Origin: Candidatus Moraniibacteriota bacterium
GTDB lineage: Bacteria > Patescibacteriota > Minisyncoccia > Moranbacterales > UBA11712
NCBI GenBank assembly: GCA_003157295.1
Contig: PMJF01000018.1
Location: forward strand, 4,151-12,217
Length of the DNA stretch: 8,067 bases
Direction of reading: 5' to 3'
Shown: positions 1 to 6,650 of the stretch, piece after piece
Position numbering within the stretch: position 1 is the stretch's first letter
How the letters are laid out: each line of letters starts with the position of its first letter
The notes under the pieces: generated by a model
What the model was told of the DNA's origin: nothing
The model's database searches: none
What the model saw: only the letters and a program-made list of their open reading frames with translations
Translations under genes and position numbers: made by a program

Positions 1-1111
1 AAAGTCCGGTCGCGATCGCCATCAGGATCAAAAGCAGGTTCGCTATCGGCTCCTTTATAAGAAACACCATCGGAAAATAGGCTCGGAAGCTTTGATTTGT
101 GACTTGTCCGAAAAAATAAGTCGTGTTTCCTCCGGCTACCCGGCCAAAAACCATAACGAGTCCGATCAAATATTGGCTATAAGGGCGCAGGATCGGATTA
201 TCTGCCATTTTATGGATATAGGGCTTGGCAATCGTGGCAATTTTCCCGTATATCTGCGTATCAGCCAGCTGATGAATCTTCGCCGCTGGCATGGAGAAAG
301 TGTTCAGTTCGTAAACAACGCCGATCAAGACCAGGTGAATAAGGAGAGCGACAATAAACGTCGTGGCATAAAAATAGAATTTTTGAACCCAGAATTTTTT
401 TATTTTCCCGGATCCAAGAAAAGAGAAGGGAAGTTTCTCTTTGCGGGTGAAAATATATAACAAAAGCGCGAGACCAAAAATGGGAAACATCAAGACCGAA
501 GAAAATTTGGCCAGTTGCGCCAGGCCCATAAAAATTCCGGCCCAAATAATAGTTTTATAGCTCGGTGTCTTGAGATATTTAATAAAGAAATAGAAAGCAA
601 AAAACAGAAATGCGGCAATGCCCAGATCAGTGGTGACATAATGGTTATGCCCCAATATGTTGGCGTCAAAAGCGTAAAGCGAAAGAGCCAAAAGACCCGC
701 CTTTGTGCCAAAGAGCTCTTTTGCCCAGCGATAGATCATCCAACCCAGAAGCAAAGAGAGGAGCAAGATGGGGAGACGGGACCAAAAAAGAATATTTTCC
801 GTATTGTTTTGCGGCAGATACAAAAACTCCCAACCGGCTTCCCATTGCCCGTTGGCGTCAGTGGTCCAAAATTTGTGATCGGTTGGGAAGTCAAGTTTTT
901 GAAATTGCAATGGAATTCCGGCCAAGTCTTTAAGGAGCGGTGGATGTTCCGGATTAAGCCGATAATCGTGGTAGCGGATGTATGAATATCCGGAAGGGAT
1001 ATGAGCCACTTCATCCATAATAGCCGCGTCTCCCAGCATGGTTCCAAGAGAAATAGCGAACATAATTCCCAAAATTACCGCAACGATATAGCTTTTGTAT
1101 TTTTCGAGCAT
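1..1111 (-). CDS. GT39/PMT_2-like membrane glycosyltransferase, 3' end cut by window edge
   Basis: One continuous minus-strand frame runs from an ATG at 1111-1109 to the left edge, giving 370 residues without a stop. The product is a polytopic membrane protein with hydrophobic segments near residues 8-27, 112-127, 137-150, 163-180, 187-222, 248-268, 312-325 and 345-368. The first external loop has the acidic pair D33-E34 followed by GYSYIRYHDYRLNPEHPPL (41-59), a pattern typical of phospholipid carrier-dependent glycosyltransferases of the PMT_2/GT39 type. DANILGHNHYVTTDLG (149-164) is another family-typical stretch. By family knowledge these enzymes use polyprenyl-phosphate sugars and act at the outer membrane face; the acceptor is unknown. 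The start lies 12 bp after the stop of the upstream glycosyltransferase, so the two are probably co-transcribed. No Shine-Dalgarno is visible in the AT-only gap. The C-terminal domain is outside the window. Confidence 0.88.
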   Translation of the reverse strand, partial: MLEKYKSYIVAVILGIMFAISLGTMLGDAAIMDEVAHIPSGYSYIRYHDYRLNPEHPPLLKDLAGIPLQFQKLDFPTDHKFWTTDANGQWEAGWEFLYLPQNNTENILFWSRLPILLLSLLLGWMIYRWAKELFGTKAGLLALSLYAFDANILGHNHYVTTDLGIAAFLFFAFYFFIKYLKTPSYKTIIWAGIFMGLAQLAKFSSVLMFPIFGLALLLYIFTRKEKLPFSFLGSGKIKKFWVQKFYFYATTFIVALLIHLVLIGVVYELNTFSMPAAKIHQLADTQIYGKIATIAKPYIHKMADNPILRPYSQYLIGLVMVFGRVAGGNTTYFFGQVTNQSFRAYFPMVFLIKEPIANLLLILMAIATGL

Positions 1112-1123
1112 ATATTTTTTAAA

Positions 1124-2806
1124 TTAATTTATATTTATTAAAAAATAATCCGTTCCATTTCCCGGCTGGGGATCCATTTTTTGGACGTAAACGTTCGAGT
1201 ATGTCGACTTGATCTTGGCGACGGCCACACCATCATAATACATCAAAACCACTTTTGCCGGAAATTTTATCACAGTTGGATCAAAATCAGGACGCAAATA
1301 AGTTATCCCGGGGGTGCGATAGTAGGTTAGCATTTTTACCACTTCGGCGGAAACCGGCAAGCCGTCATCCATGATCTGTCCGCCGGCGTTGGCGATCACG
1401 TATTTGTGATAACTGTCGGGAGCGCTATTGAGGTACAGTGCCATATTTTTCAGATTTTGAGAAAAGGCCGGGTGAATATCAGGGCTCTGGCTCCAATCGT
1501 CAAAATATCTTTTGGTGGAAATATAACCGCTGAATAAAATTGTCGAAATCAGCAGAATATAAAGCGGAATCCGGATATATATTTTTTTGATCTTCATTAT
1601 CCATCTCCTGAAAGCTTCAATGGCATAGACGGCTATCAAAAGGGCGGCTGGAAGCGAACCGATGGCCCTCAACGCGTGCGGCAGGCCTTCATAAGCCATT
1701 ATCTCCGGAATAAGCATCACAAGAAGCCAGGAAAGAAGAAGTACAGGGAGGATCAAATCGTCATTTCGAACGCCGTTTTTTATTCTTCGGAAAAGCCAAT
1801 AAGATAGCTGAAAAAACAAAAATATGATCCCGATCAGGAAGAACGTGCCCGTCCAAGACTGAAGCTCCGGTTGGCTGGGTAGATTATGGCGCCAATTCTG
1901 GTCTCCTTTGAAATTAAACATCTGAAATGTGAGGCGCGTGCTGGTTAGCAATGCCTGCCAAGGATGACCGCGATTGACTTTCGGGGAAAAAACGGAAACC
2001 GATTCGGCGCGAGTTTCGAAAAAGTTCGGATGGACGTAAAAGGTCAGAAGGATCGGCAGGGCGACAATCATCATGGAAAGAAGATATATGGCGATCTCTT
2101 TCCAATATGTTTTCAGAAAAGATCTTTTGGCGAGGATCAAGGCGATAAAAAGAGCGATAAGTATCGCGGGAGCGGCCCGGAAGGCGATATAGGTGTGAGC
2201 GCCCAGTCCGAACAAGACTCCGGCGAAAATATAATTATTCTTTTTTCCGGTTCGCAGTCCCTTAAAAAGAAAATAAAAAGAAAAAACCAGGATAAAAGGC
2301 AGCATATTGGCCCGAAAAGCGATGCGATTGAAGTTTATGGCCCAAAAAGTGGTGGCGTATAAAAATCCGGCTATGAGACCAGCTTGCCAGGAACGGAACA
2401 ACTCTCGGCCGAGGAAGATCATCCCAAGAACCGTCAGTGTCCCGAAAAATATCGACCAAATCTTGAGAGTGATGACGTTCACTCCAAAAAAAACGAATCC
2501 CAAAGCAATGAGATTTATATAGAGCCCTTCCCGACCGTAATTATTCTCATAAAAAAGACGAAAATGGCCGGTTTCTATAGCGTTTATGGCGTCAGTGCCA
2601 TTGACCGCCTCATCGGGATATATTCCCGGCGGAAGAGTTGAAATATGATGCGTTCGGATCGCTAAGGCGCCGATCACAATAACTGCGCCAAGCAGCAGAT
2701 ATAAGTATTTTTGCCGACGGCCAAATTTTTGCTCCGGCTCATGACTGACATAAGCACTTACAACATTCCTCAATTTTTTCCATTGAGTTTGGGTTTTTTC
2801 TTGCAT
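1124..2806 (-). CDS. GT39/PMT_2-like membrane glycosyltransferase, complete (560 aa)
   Basis: The 560-residue product has a cytoplasmic basic N-terminus, a first membrane span at about 34-50, then a loop with LPPGIYPDEAVNG (58-70). D65-E66 match the catalytic acidic pair expected in the first external loop of GT-C glycosyltransferases. Further hydrophobic spans lie near 97-134, 142-158, 167-182, 191-226, 237-256, 320-338, 351-368, 384-398 and 412-430. Residues 431-560 form a soluble tail, probably extracytoplasmic, ending in YFLININ. The NNYGREGLY segment (88-96) fits the family-typical region after the first loop. The enzyme probably moves a sugar from a lipid carrier to a protein, lipid or glycan acceptor; the sequence does not say which. 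It is the first gene of a leftward pair, with a promoter about 35 bp upstream. The ATG at 2806 has no clear Shine-Dalgarno and lies in an AT-rich leader. Confidence 0.9.
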   Translation of the reverse strand: MQEKTQTQWKKLRNVVSAYVSHEPEQKFGRRQKYLYLLLGAVIVIGALAIRTHHISTLPPGIYPDEAVNGTDAINAIETGHFRLFYENNYGREGLYINLIALGFVFFGVNVITLKIWSIFFGTLTVLGMIFLGRELFRSWQAGLIAGFLYATTFWAINFNRIAFRANMLPFILVFSFYFLFKGLRTGKKNNYIFAGVLFGLGAHTYIAFRAAPAILIALFIALILAKRSFLKTYWKEIAIYLLSMMIVALPILLTFYVHPNFFETRAESVSVFSPKVNRGHPWQALLTSTRLTFQMFNFKGDQNWRHNLPSQPELQSWTGTFFLIGIIFLFFQLSYWLFRRIKNGVRNDDLILPVLLLSWLLVMLIPEIMAYEGLPHALRAIGSLPAALLIAVYAIEAFRRWIMKIKKIYIRIPLYILLISTILFSGYISTKRYFDDWSQSPDIHPAFSQNLKNMALYLNSAPDSYHKYVIANAGGQIMDDGLPVSAEVVKMLTYYRTPGITYLRPDFDPTVIKFPAKVVLMYYDGVAVAKIKSTYSNVYVQKMDPQPGNGTDYFLININ

Positions 2807-2840
2807 TTTTTATTTCAAAATATCATTGCTCTGCGTTATT

Positions 2841-2869
2841 ATTATACCCCAAAAAAGGCCGGTCAACAA
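2841..2869 (-). promoter_or_regulatory. Leftward promoter of the glycosyltransferase pair
   Basis: Read on the minus strand, a perfect TATAAT lies at 2846-2841. A TTGTTG lies at 2869-2864, 17 bp upstream, matching three of six -35 positions. An overlapping TTGACC (2866-2861) matches better but sits only 14 bp away. Transcription would begin near 2834, giving a leader of about 28 nt before the ATG at 2806. The assignment is by sequence match only. Confidence 0.5.
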
Positions 2870-2895
2870 TAATAAAAAAAGCCTTTTCATTATTG
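2867..2895. repeat. AT-rich inverted repeat between the divergent promoters
   Basis: CAATAAT (2867-2873) pairs with ATTATTG (2889-2895). After one A/C mismatch, AAAA (2875-2878) pairs with TTTT (2884-2887), leaving a 5-nt loop. It overlaps the proposed leftward -35 element, so it is more likely an operator or a cruciform-prone site than a terminator. There is no T-run after it in either direction. Confidence 0.4.
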
Positions 2896-2929
2896 CGAAA
2901 GAAAAGTTATCCACAGGGTTCTTTTCGCA
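2894..2929. promoter_or_regulatory. Dyad enclosing a consensus DnaA box
   Basis: TTGCGAAA-type arm 2894-2903 pairs with 2919-2929: ten base pairs and one unpaired T at 2922. The loop holds TTATCCACA (2907-2915), an exact match to the classical DnaA box consensus. The right arm covers the expected -35 position of the rightward promoter, so a protein bound here could control transcription of the 1040-residue gene. Only one good box was seen, which does not support a replication origin. Whether DnaA or another dyad-binding regulator uses the site is unknown. Confidence 0.45.
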
Positions 2930-2947
2930 GTAATTTTGTGGTATAAT
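2919..2947 (+). promoter_or_regulatory. Rightward extended -10 promoter for the DHH-like gene
   Basis: TGTGGTATAAT at 2937-2947 is a textbook extended -10 element: TG at 2939-2940, one base, then TATAAT at 2942-2947. The -35 region at 17 bp spacing (2919-2924, TTCTTT) is weak, which is usual for extended -10 promoters. Transcription should begin near 2954, exactly at the first base of a GC-rich stem in the leader. Confidence 0.65.
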
Positions 2948-2953
2948 TCACGT

Positions 2954-3010
2954 AGCGCCGGAAATCAACCGCCGTGTTTTGGATCGCAGCAAGAAAAATA
3001 TATCGGCGCT
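2954..3010 (+). promoter_or_regulatory. Possible 5'-terminal stem-loop in the mRNA leader
   Basis: AGCGCCG (2954-2960) is perfectly complementary to CGGCGCT (3004-3010), with one further G-U pair inside and a loop of about 41 nt. The 5' arm starts at the predicted transcription start, so the mRNA could begin with a closed stem. Such 5' stems can stabilise mRNA or form part of a riboregulator. I do not recognise a known riboswitch or leader class. A 7-bp match across this distance could also be chance. Confidence 0.35.
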
Positions 3011-3029
3011 GAAAAAAAATTGCGAAACG

Positions 3030-3069
3030 AAAAATATTCGGGAGGTTTTTAGTTTAAAAGCGAATTTTT
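3030..3069 (+). promoter_or_regulatory. Leader hairpin with the Shine-Dalgarno core in its loop
   Basis: AAAAA (3030-3034) and TTCG (3037-3040) pair with CGAA (3061-3064) and TTTTT (3065-3069), with a 2-nt bulge. The loop begins with GGAGG (3041-3045), the only strong Shine-Dalgarno core in the leader, 28 nt before the TTG at 3074 and 37 nt before the GTG at 3083. No ATG, GTG or TTG lies at normal spacing. Folding would shorten the effective distance to the start. The next in-frame upstream stop is TAG at 3050-3052. Confidence 0.35.
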
Positions 3070-3073
3070 AAGT

Positions 3074-6000
3074 TTGTTTACTGTGTCAAAGACAGAAAGT
3101 GAGAAGAAAAATATAGCGGATCCTAACGCCACTCACGAAAGGTTGATAGCCGAACATGGCATATATAACGCTCAAACACCGAATCTAGATGAAACGCTGG
3201 GAGTAAGCCCTTCTGAAAAAGAAGCCATGAAACGGCTTAACGAAAATATGCGGAAGTTCATGACTGATTTCACGACTCACGGAAAATGGGGCAAAAAAGA
3301 CCCAAAGACAGGAAAGAAAATTTTAGAATTCAGGTCTGATTTGGATGGCGAGGCGTGTCTTGCGCTTTTTCGCAAAGCCGGTTTCAGGACCAATAAAGCG
3401 AAATACGTTGAGCAGGGAGAGAAATCAAAAAGCGGTTGGATTGTGGATACTGGGGAAATCGAGGGATATGAAATTGGAGATTCGGGGATGATTTTAATTG
3501 TCGACCACCACGCCAAACATTCGAAACGGGATACCTCTGCGACGAAACATCTATACGAAGGATTAGCAAAATTCGGGCTCCTGGAAAAGAACGAGGGTTT
3601 GGATAATTTCGTTGAATTTGTAACAAAAGAAGATAATAAGGATTATTCCCCCGATGAATTGGAAAAACTGGTTAGAAATTATGAAGGAAATCTTGCTGGA
3701 TTGAAATCATATTTGGGTGAAGACCAACTGATAGAAATTTTTGAAGAAGCTGGCAAGCAAAGAAGAGAACTGGATCCCTACGGAAGGTTACCTGATAAAT
3801 TTCTAGAAAATCTGCGATATAAAAATCCATTGTCAAAGCGCGATGAACAGTACCATATAGTCAATAAAAGATTGGCAATGGAACGAGATTCTTCGCTGGA
3901 TGGAGTAGATGATTTGGCGCGCAGGGGATTTGTCGTTGATACCGGAAAAGGCCTGTACGGGAAGGTACTGATAAATACTGCCGTAAAAGGCAAAGAGGGC
4001 GGGAGGAGAATAGCGTTGAAGTCAGATGCAGCATTTTTTAAAGGCTATGGAGCTTATGTAGAGTGGTATCCCGAATCAAATTTTTATATAATCCAAACAA
4101 ATAGTGATATCAAATTTGATTTAGGGGAGGGTTTTAACTCACGGGGAAGATATATTTTGAGAAGTTCGGATGAAGGAGAGATGAAGCATACCTTAGGCGG
4201 AATCCTTGAAAAAATGGCAAATAAGCCGGATTTTGAAGCCGGAAAAGCTGTAAAAAAAATCATGGACCAAGAAATAAAAAAAAGTGCGAAAACAGAAGGA
4301 CAAACTGAGAAAGCAGCCGAGAGAGAAATTTCCGAAAGAGATTTTACGCCCGAAGATTGGGAAAAGGTAAAAGAGCTTGCCTATTTTATCTATGAACACC
4401 GTATGGCGGGTGTGAATATGAGCGACAAAGAAGCCCGGGAAAGGCAAAAGAAAGCGGCCAGGGAATACGGGTTGGACGAAAAAATTTTTCTAAAAGAGTC
4501 AATCGAAGATATCGAATTGCCTAGCGGGAAAAAAATTAGGGACATAGCCTGGACTCCGGAAGCCCAGAAGTTTATGCAGGATTGGGACTGGGCAAGGGCA
4601 ATAGAAATTTACAAAAATAAAAAAGACGAGTGGCACGGAAAAAAAGACAAAGAGGCAGCAAAGCCAGAGCCTGAAGCCGTGCCGCCAACTTCTCCCGAGC
4701 CTGAAGCCGTGCCGCCAACTTCTCCCGAGCCTGAAACGTCACCGAATTCTCCGGAAGCTTCTGAAGAAATGGCGGAGAAAAGAGAAGGCGATAGCCAAGC
4801 TTCTGAAAAATTTAGGTTGCTGAGCGAAGCAAGGGAGAAATACGCAAACATTTTTGGTAAAGCTTTTACGGATCGAAAATGGTATCAACGAATTCTGGGA
4901 GTCAATGTTGAAAAGTTTGACGAAGTGAAGCAAGCGCGCGAGGCATATCAGAAGGCGTTGGATGAATATATAAAAGACGAACGTGAAAGTATTTTGTCAG
5001 ATTTGAAAAGCGGAAAAATCAACGCTCAAGAAGCAGGGACGAAGTCAAAAAAATTTGCTCAGTTAATAAAATGCAGTGAGATCGTAACTCTAGCCGAAAG
5101 AAAACAGCAGGAAGCCGAACGGCAAAGTGAAGAAAGAGGACTTATAATAACGAAACTTTCTGCGAGATGGAATGAAATGATCGGCAAATGGAGAAAATTG
5201 CCCTGGCCTGTAAAACTCGGAGCTTCCGCGGTAGCTTTAGGAATTGGCGGGGGATATGCCGTCGTTGGCGTTGGTATTACCCGGATATTAAACGGCGCTA
5301 TTTTCGGCAAAGCGGCTCAAGAATACTTGCAAACTGGGGCGGAAGGCTGGCGGAAGGACAAAAGAGACGCCACACTCGGACAGATCGATAAACAAATTGA
5401 ATCAAAATTTGGCGAAGCGGAAGATAGAGTCAAAAGAGCGTTTGCAATTCTCGAGATGGATAATGCTGTCCTTGGCGAAAGGCTAACTAAACAAGCCGGC
5501 GGGGATAACTGGAGAAGAAGAATTGGCATATTCGCGGGTGTGGTTGCAGGCAGCGGATTGTTAGCGAAAGCAGTTGGTTGGGGCTACGAACACTCTTCGG
5601 GCAAACCTTCTTTGGGGGCGGTTGTTCCGGAAGGGTCTGGAAAAGGAGTCGTAAGCGCGGAAATAATGGAAAATAGGCCTCATGGTCAAGTGATCAATCA
5701 GTATGAAACAGCTGGCAAGCGTCCGGCCTGGCTCGAAGCCCTTGATGACAGGCAAAGGTTGGCGCAAGAAAAATTTCATTCGGCAGCCGCCGCATCCGAT
5801 CGGGCTCATGAAGCGCTGGCCCAATCAAGGGGAGAATTAGCAGCGGCGAGGGTGGCGGAAACGGCTGCGATAGATAATGTTCAAACCCATAAATGGATGG
5901 ATTTCATCCAAAGCAAGATTTATGGACCAGGAACCGGAGTTGATTGGCATGAACCCGCGAATGAATTTAGGAAAAGAATGATGGGGTCGTTTCTCACTTC

Positions 6001-6196
6001 CGACCAACCGATGGGGCCACCAATAAATTTCGATGAGCAGCAACAATTTTGGCGGGCGGCCCAGGAACTGAACAGTAAACTGGGTCCCGCTCTTGGCAAT
6101 GAAAGTACGGAAAGTTGGCTACAAAGAGGGCTGGCGCAGGGAAAAGTGTCGCCTGAAGAAATAATCGGAACCCTTAAAAGAGTCGTTAACAAATAA
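3074..6196 (+). CDS. DHH phosphoesterase-like domain fused to a C-terminal membrane region (1040 aa)
   Basis: Large protein of unknown overall function. Residues about 80-370 resemble the DHH superfamily. Motif I is SDLDGEA (88-94), with Arg87 where His is usual. Motif II is WIVDTG (122-127). The DHH signature is LIVDHH (141-146), followed by S/T residues at 154-157. A tentative motif IV is TKEDN (184-188). Residues about 284-381 could be a DHHA1-like substrate-binding domain. Known relatives (RecJ, NrnA, GdpP, PPX) are metal-dependent phosphoesterases acting on DNA ends, short oligonucleotides, cyclic dinucleotides or polyphosphate; the substrate here is unknown. Then come a charged helical region (420-525), a Pro/Glu repeat linker (531-560), coiled-coil-like helices (575-695), glycine-rich membrane segments (about 712-745 and 817-838) and an Ala-rich helix (885-935) before the tail. 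The start is uncertain: TTG at 3074, or GTG at 3083, which gives MSKTESEKK. The downstream gene follows after 9 bp. Confidence 0.75.
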   Translation: MFTVSKTESEKKNIADPNATHERLIAEHGIYNAQTPNLDETLGVSPSEKEAMKRLNENMRKFMTDFTTHGKWGKKDPKTGKKILEFRSDLDGEACLALFRKAGFRTNKAKYVEQGEKSKSGWIVDTGEIEGYEIGDSGMILIVDHHAKHSKRDTSATKHLYEGLAKFGLLEKNEGLDNFVEFVTKEDNKDYSPDELEKLVRNYEGNLAGLKSYLGEDQLIEIFEEAGKQRRELDPYGRLPDKFLENLRYKNPLSKRDEQYHIVNKRLAMERDSSLDGVDDLARRGFVVDTGKGLYGKVLINTAVKGKEGGRRIALKSDAAFFKGYGAYVEWYPESNFYIIQTNSDIKFDLGEGFNSRGRYILRSSDEGEMKHTLGGILEKMANKPDFEAGKAVKKIMDQEIKKSAKTEGQTEKAAEREISERDFTPEDWEKVKELAYFIYEHRMAGVNMSDKEARERQKKAAREYGLDEKIFLKESIEDIELPSGKKIRDIAWTPEAQKFMQDWDWARAIEIYKNKKDEWHGKKDKEAAKPEPEAVPPTSPEPEAVPPTSPEPETSPNSPEASEEMAEKREGDSQASEKFRLLSEAREKYANIFGKAFTDRKWYQRILGVNVEKFDEVKQAREAYQKALDEYIKDERESILSDLKSGKINAQEAGTKSKKFAQLIKCSEIVTLAERKQQEAERQSEERGLIITKLSARWNEMIGKWRKLPWPVKLGASAVALGIGGGYAVVGVGITRILNGAIFGKAAQEYLQTGAEGWRKDKRDATLGQIDKQIESKFGEAEDRVKRAFAILEMDNAVLGERLTKQAGGDNWRRRIGIFAGVVAGSGLLAKAVGWGYEHSSGKPSLGAVVPEGSGKGVVSAEIMENRPHGQVINQYETAGKRPAWLEALDDRQRLAQEKFHSAAAASDRAHEALAQSRGELAAARVAETAAIDNVQTHKWMDFIQSKIYGPGTGVDWHEPANEFRKRMMGSFLTSDQPMGPPINFDEQQQFWRAAQELNSKLGPALGNESTESWLQRGLAQGKVSPEEIIGTLKRVVNK
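4667..4726 (+). repeat. Two perfect 30-bp tandem repeats in the linker coding region
   Basis: Two identical 30-bp units (4667-4696 and 4697-4726) encode EPEAVPPTSP twice. A diverged third copy, from 4727, encodes EPETSPNSP. The in-frame unit forms a proline- and glutamate-rich, probably extended linker between the DHH-like half and the membrane half. Perfect identity at the DNA level suggests recent duplication by slippage, so copy number may vary between strains. Confidence 0.9.
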
Positions 6197-6205
6197 ATAA
6201 ATAAA

Positions 6206-6526
6206 ATGACCAAAAAAAATACAATTTTACAACAAACAATTATCGAAGAACTGGGCCTCGAAGATCTTCCCCAGGAAAAACAAGAGGAATTCTTGGTGAA
6301 AATCGGGGAGGTGGTGATGAAAAGAATTTATCTTGAAACGATGGAAAGGCTTGAAAAAGAAGATCAGGAAAAACTGGTGGACGTGATGGATAAAAATCCA
6401 GAAGGCGTGGAAACTTTTCTCAAGGAAAAATTTCCGGACTATGATGAGTTTGTAAAAAAAGTAGTAGACGATTTCAAAGAGGAGCTGAAAGAGGATATGG
6501 GACTCATGGAAAATCCAAAATCTTAA
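6206..6526 (+). CDS. Small acidic helical protein, DUF5663-like (106 aa)
   Basis: This 106-residue, lysine- and glutamate-rich protein is predicted to be almost entirely helical and soluble. It opens with ILQQTIIEELGLEDLP (7-22), followed by a helix with EEFLVKIGEVVMKRIYLE (27-44), then a Glu/Lys helix and a PDYDEFVKKVVDDF segment (77-90). From memory this layout, an LGL motif followed by a helix with a basic-Ile pair, matches DUF5663 proteins common in Patescibacteria. Their function is unknown. The gene starts 9 bp after the DHH-like gene in an A/T-only gap of tandem TAA triplets, without a Shine-Dalgarno, so it may depend on translational coupling. An in-frame ATG at 6317 (Met38) has GGGGAGG 5 nt upstream and could give a 69-residue short form. 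The last codons (NPKS and stop) lie at the edge of an AT-rich inverted-repeat spacer that may have remodelled the C-terminus. Confidence 0.8.
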   Translation: MTKKNTILQQTIIEELGLEDLPQEKQEEFLVKIGEVVMKRIYLETMERLEKEDQEKLVDVMDKNPEGVETFLKEKFPDYDEFVKKVVDDFKEELKEDMGLMENPKS

Positions 6527-6644
6527 ATCTCAAATTCCAAATAAATCAAAATATTAAAAATCAAAAATACAAAACGTTCTTAACTATTAGTCATTATAAT
6601 TTAGAGGTTTATTCGGGATTTAGTGCTTTTGATTTGTAATTTAA
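6523..6644. repeat. AT-rich imperfect inverted-repeat spacer element
   Basis: The 124-bp gap between the 106- and 181-residue genes has a C/A-rich left half almost without G, then a G/T-rich right half almost without C, as expected of a decayed palindrome. The outer arms TTAAATCTCAAAT (6523-6535) and ATTTGTAATTTAA (6632-6644) pair at 11 of 13 positions. The left arm includes the stop codon of the upstream gene. From memory, similar AAATTCCAAAT-type palindromic spacers recur in Parcubacteria genomes. It could be a MITE-like element, a folded mRNA region or a weak termination site; no GC-rich stem with a T-run is present. Confidence 0.5.
6595..6600 (+). promoter_or_regulatory. Possible -10 box before the 181-residue gene
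   Basis: TATAAT at 6595-6600 is a perfect -10 match and lies 50 bp before the ATG at 6651. No acceptable -35 element or TG extension is visible, and the surrounding DNA is so AT-rich that a chance match is likely. If real, it would give the last two genes their own transcript. Confidence 0.25.
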
Positions 6645-6650
6645 ATTTCT

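Noticed and set aside
92..1047. Several short open frames on both strands within the first kilobase
   Set aside because: They are low in hydrophobic pattern and overlap one continuous minus-strand frame (1111 to the left edge) that encodes a clear GT39-like membrane protein, so they are shadows.
1..1111. A frameshifted or broken gene, suspected because only short complete frames end in this region
   Set aside because: Manual translation from ATG 1111 gives 370 uninterrupted residues; the gene is only cut by the window edge.
2807..3073. A replication origin
   Set aside because: Only one consensus DnaA box was found, with no box cluster, no clear unwinding element and no dnaA or dnaN neighbours.
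5627..5653. Walker A-like PEGSGKGVV (residues 852-860) in the 1040-residue protein
   Set aside because: The spacing does not fit GxxxxGK[S/T], no Ser or Thr follows the Lys, and it lies in a flexible segment just after a membrane span.
6527..6650. Intrinsic terminator between the 106- and 181-residue genes
   Set aside because: The inverted repeat is AT-rich with a long spacer and has no compact GC stem followed by a T-run.
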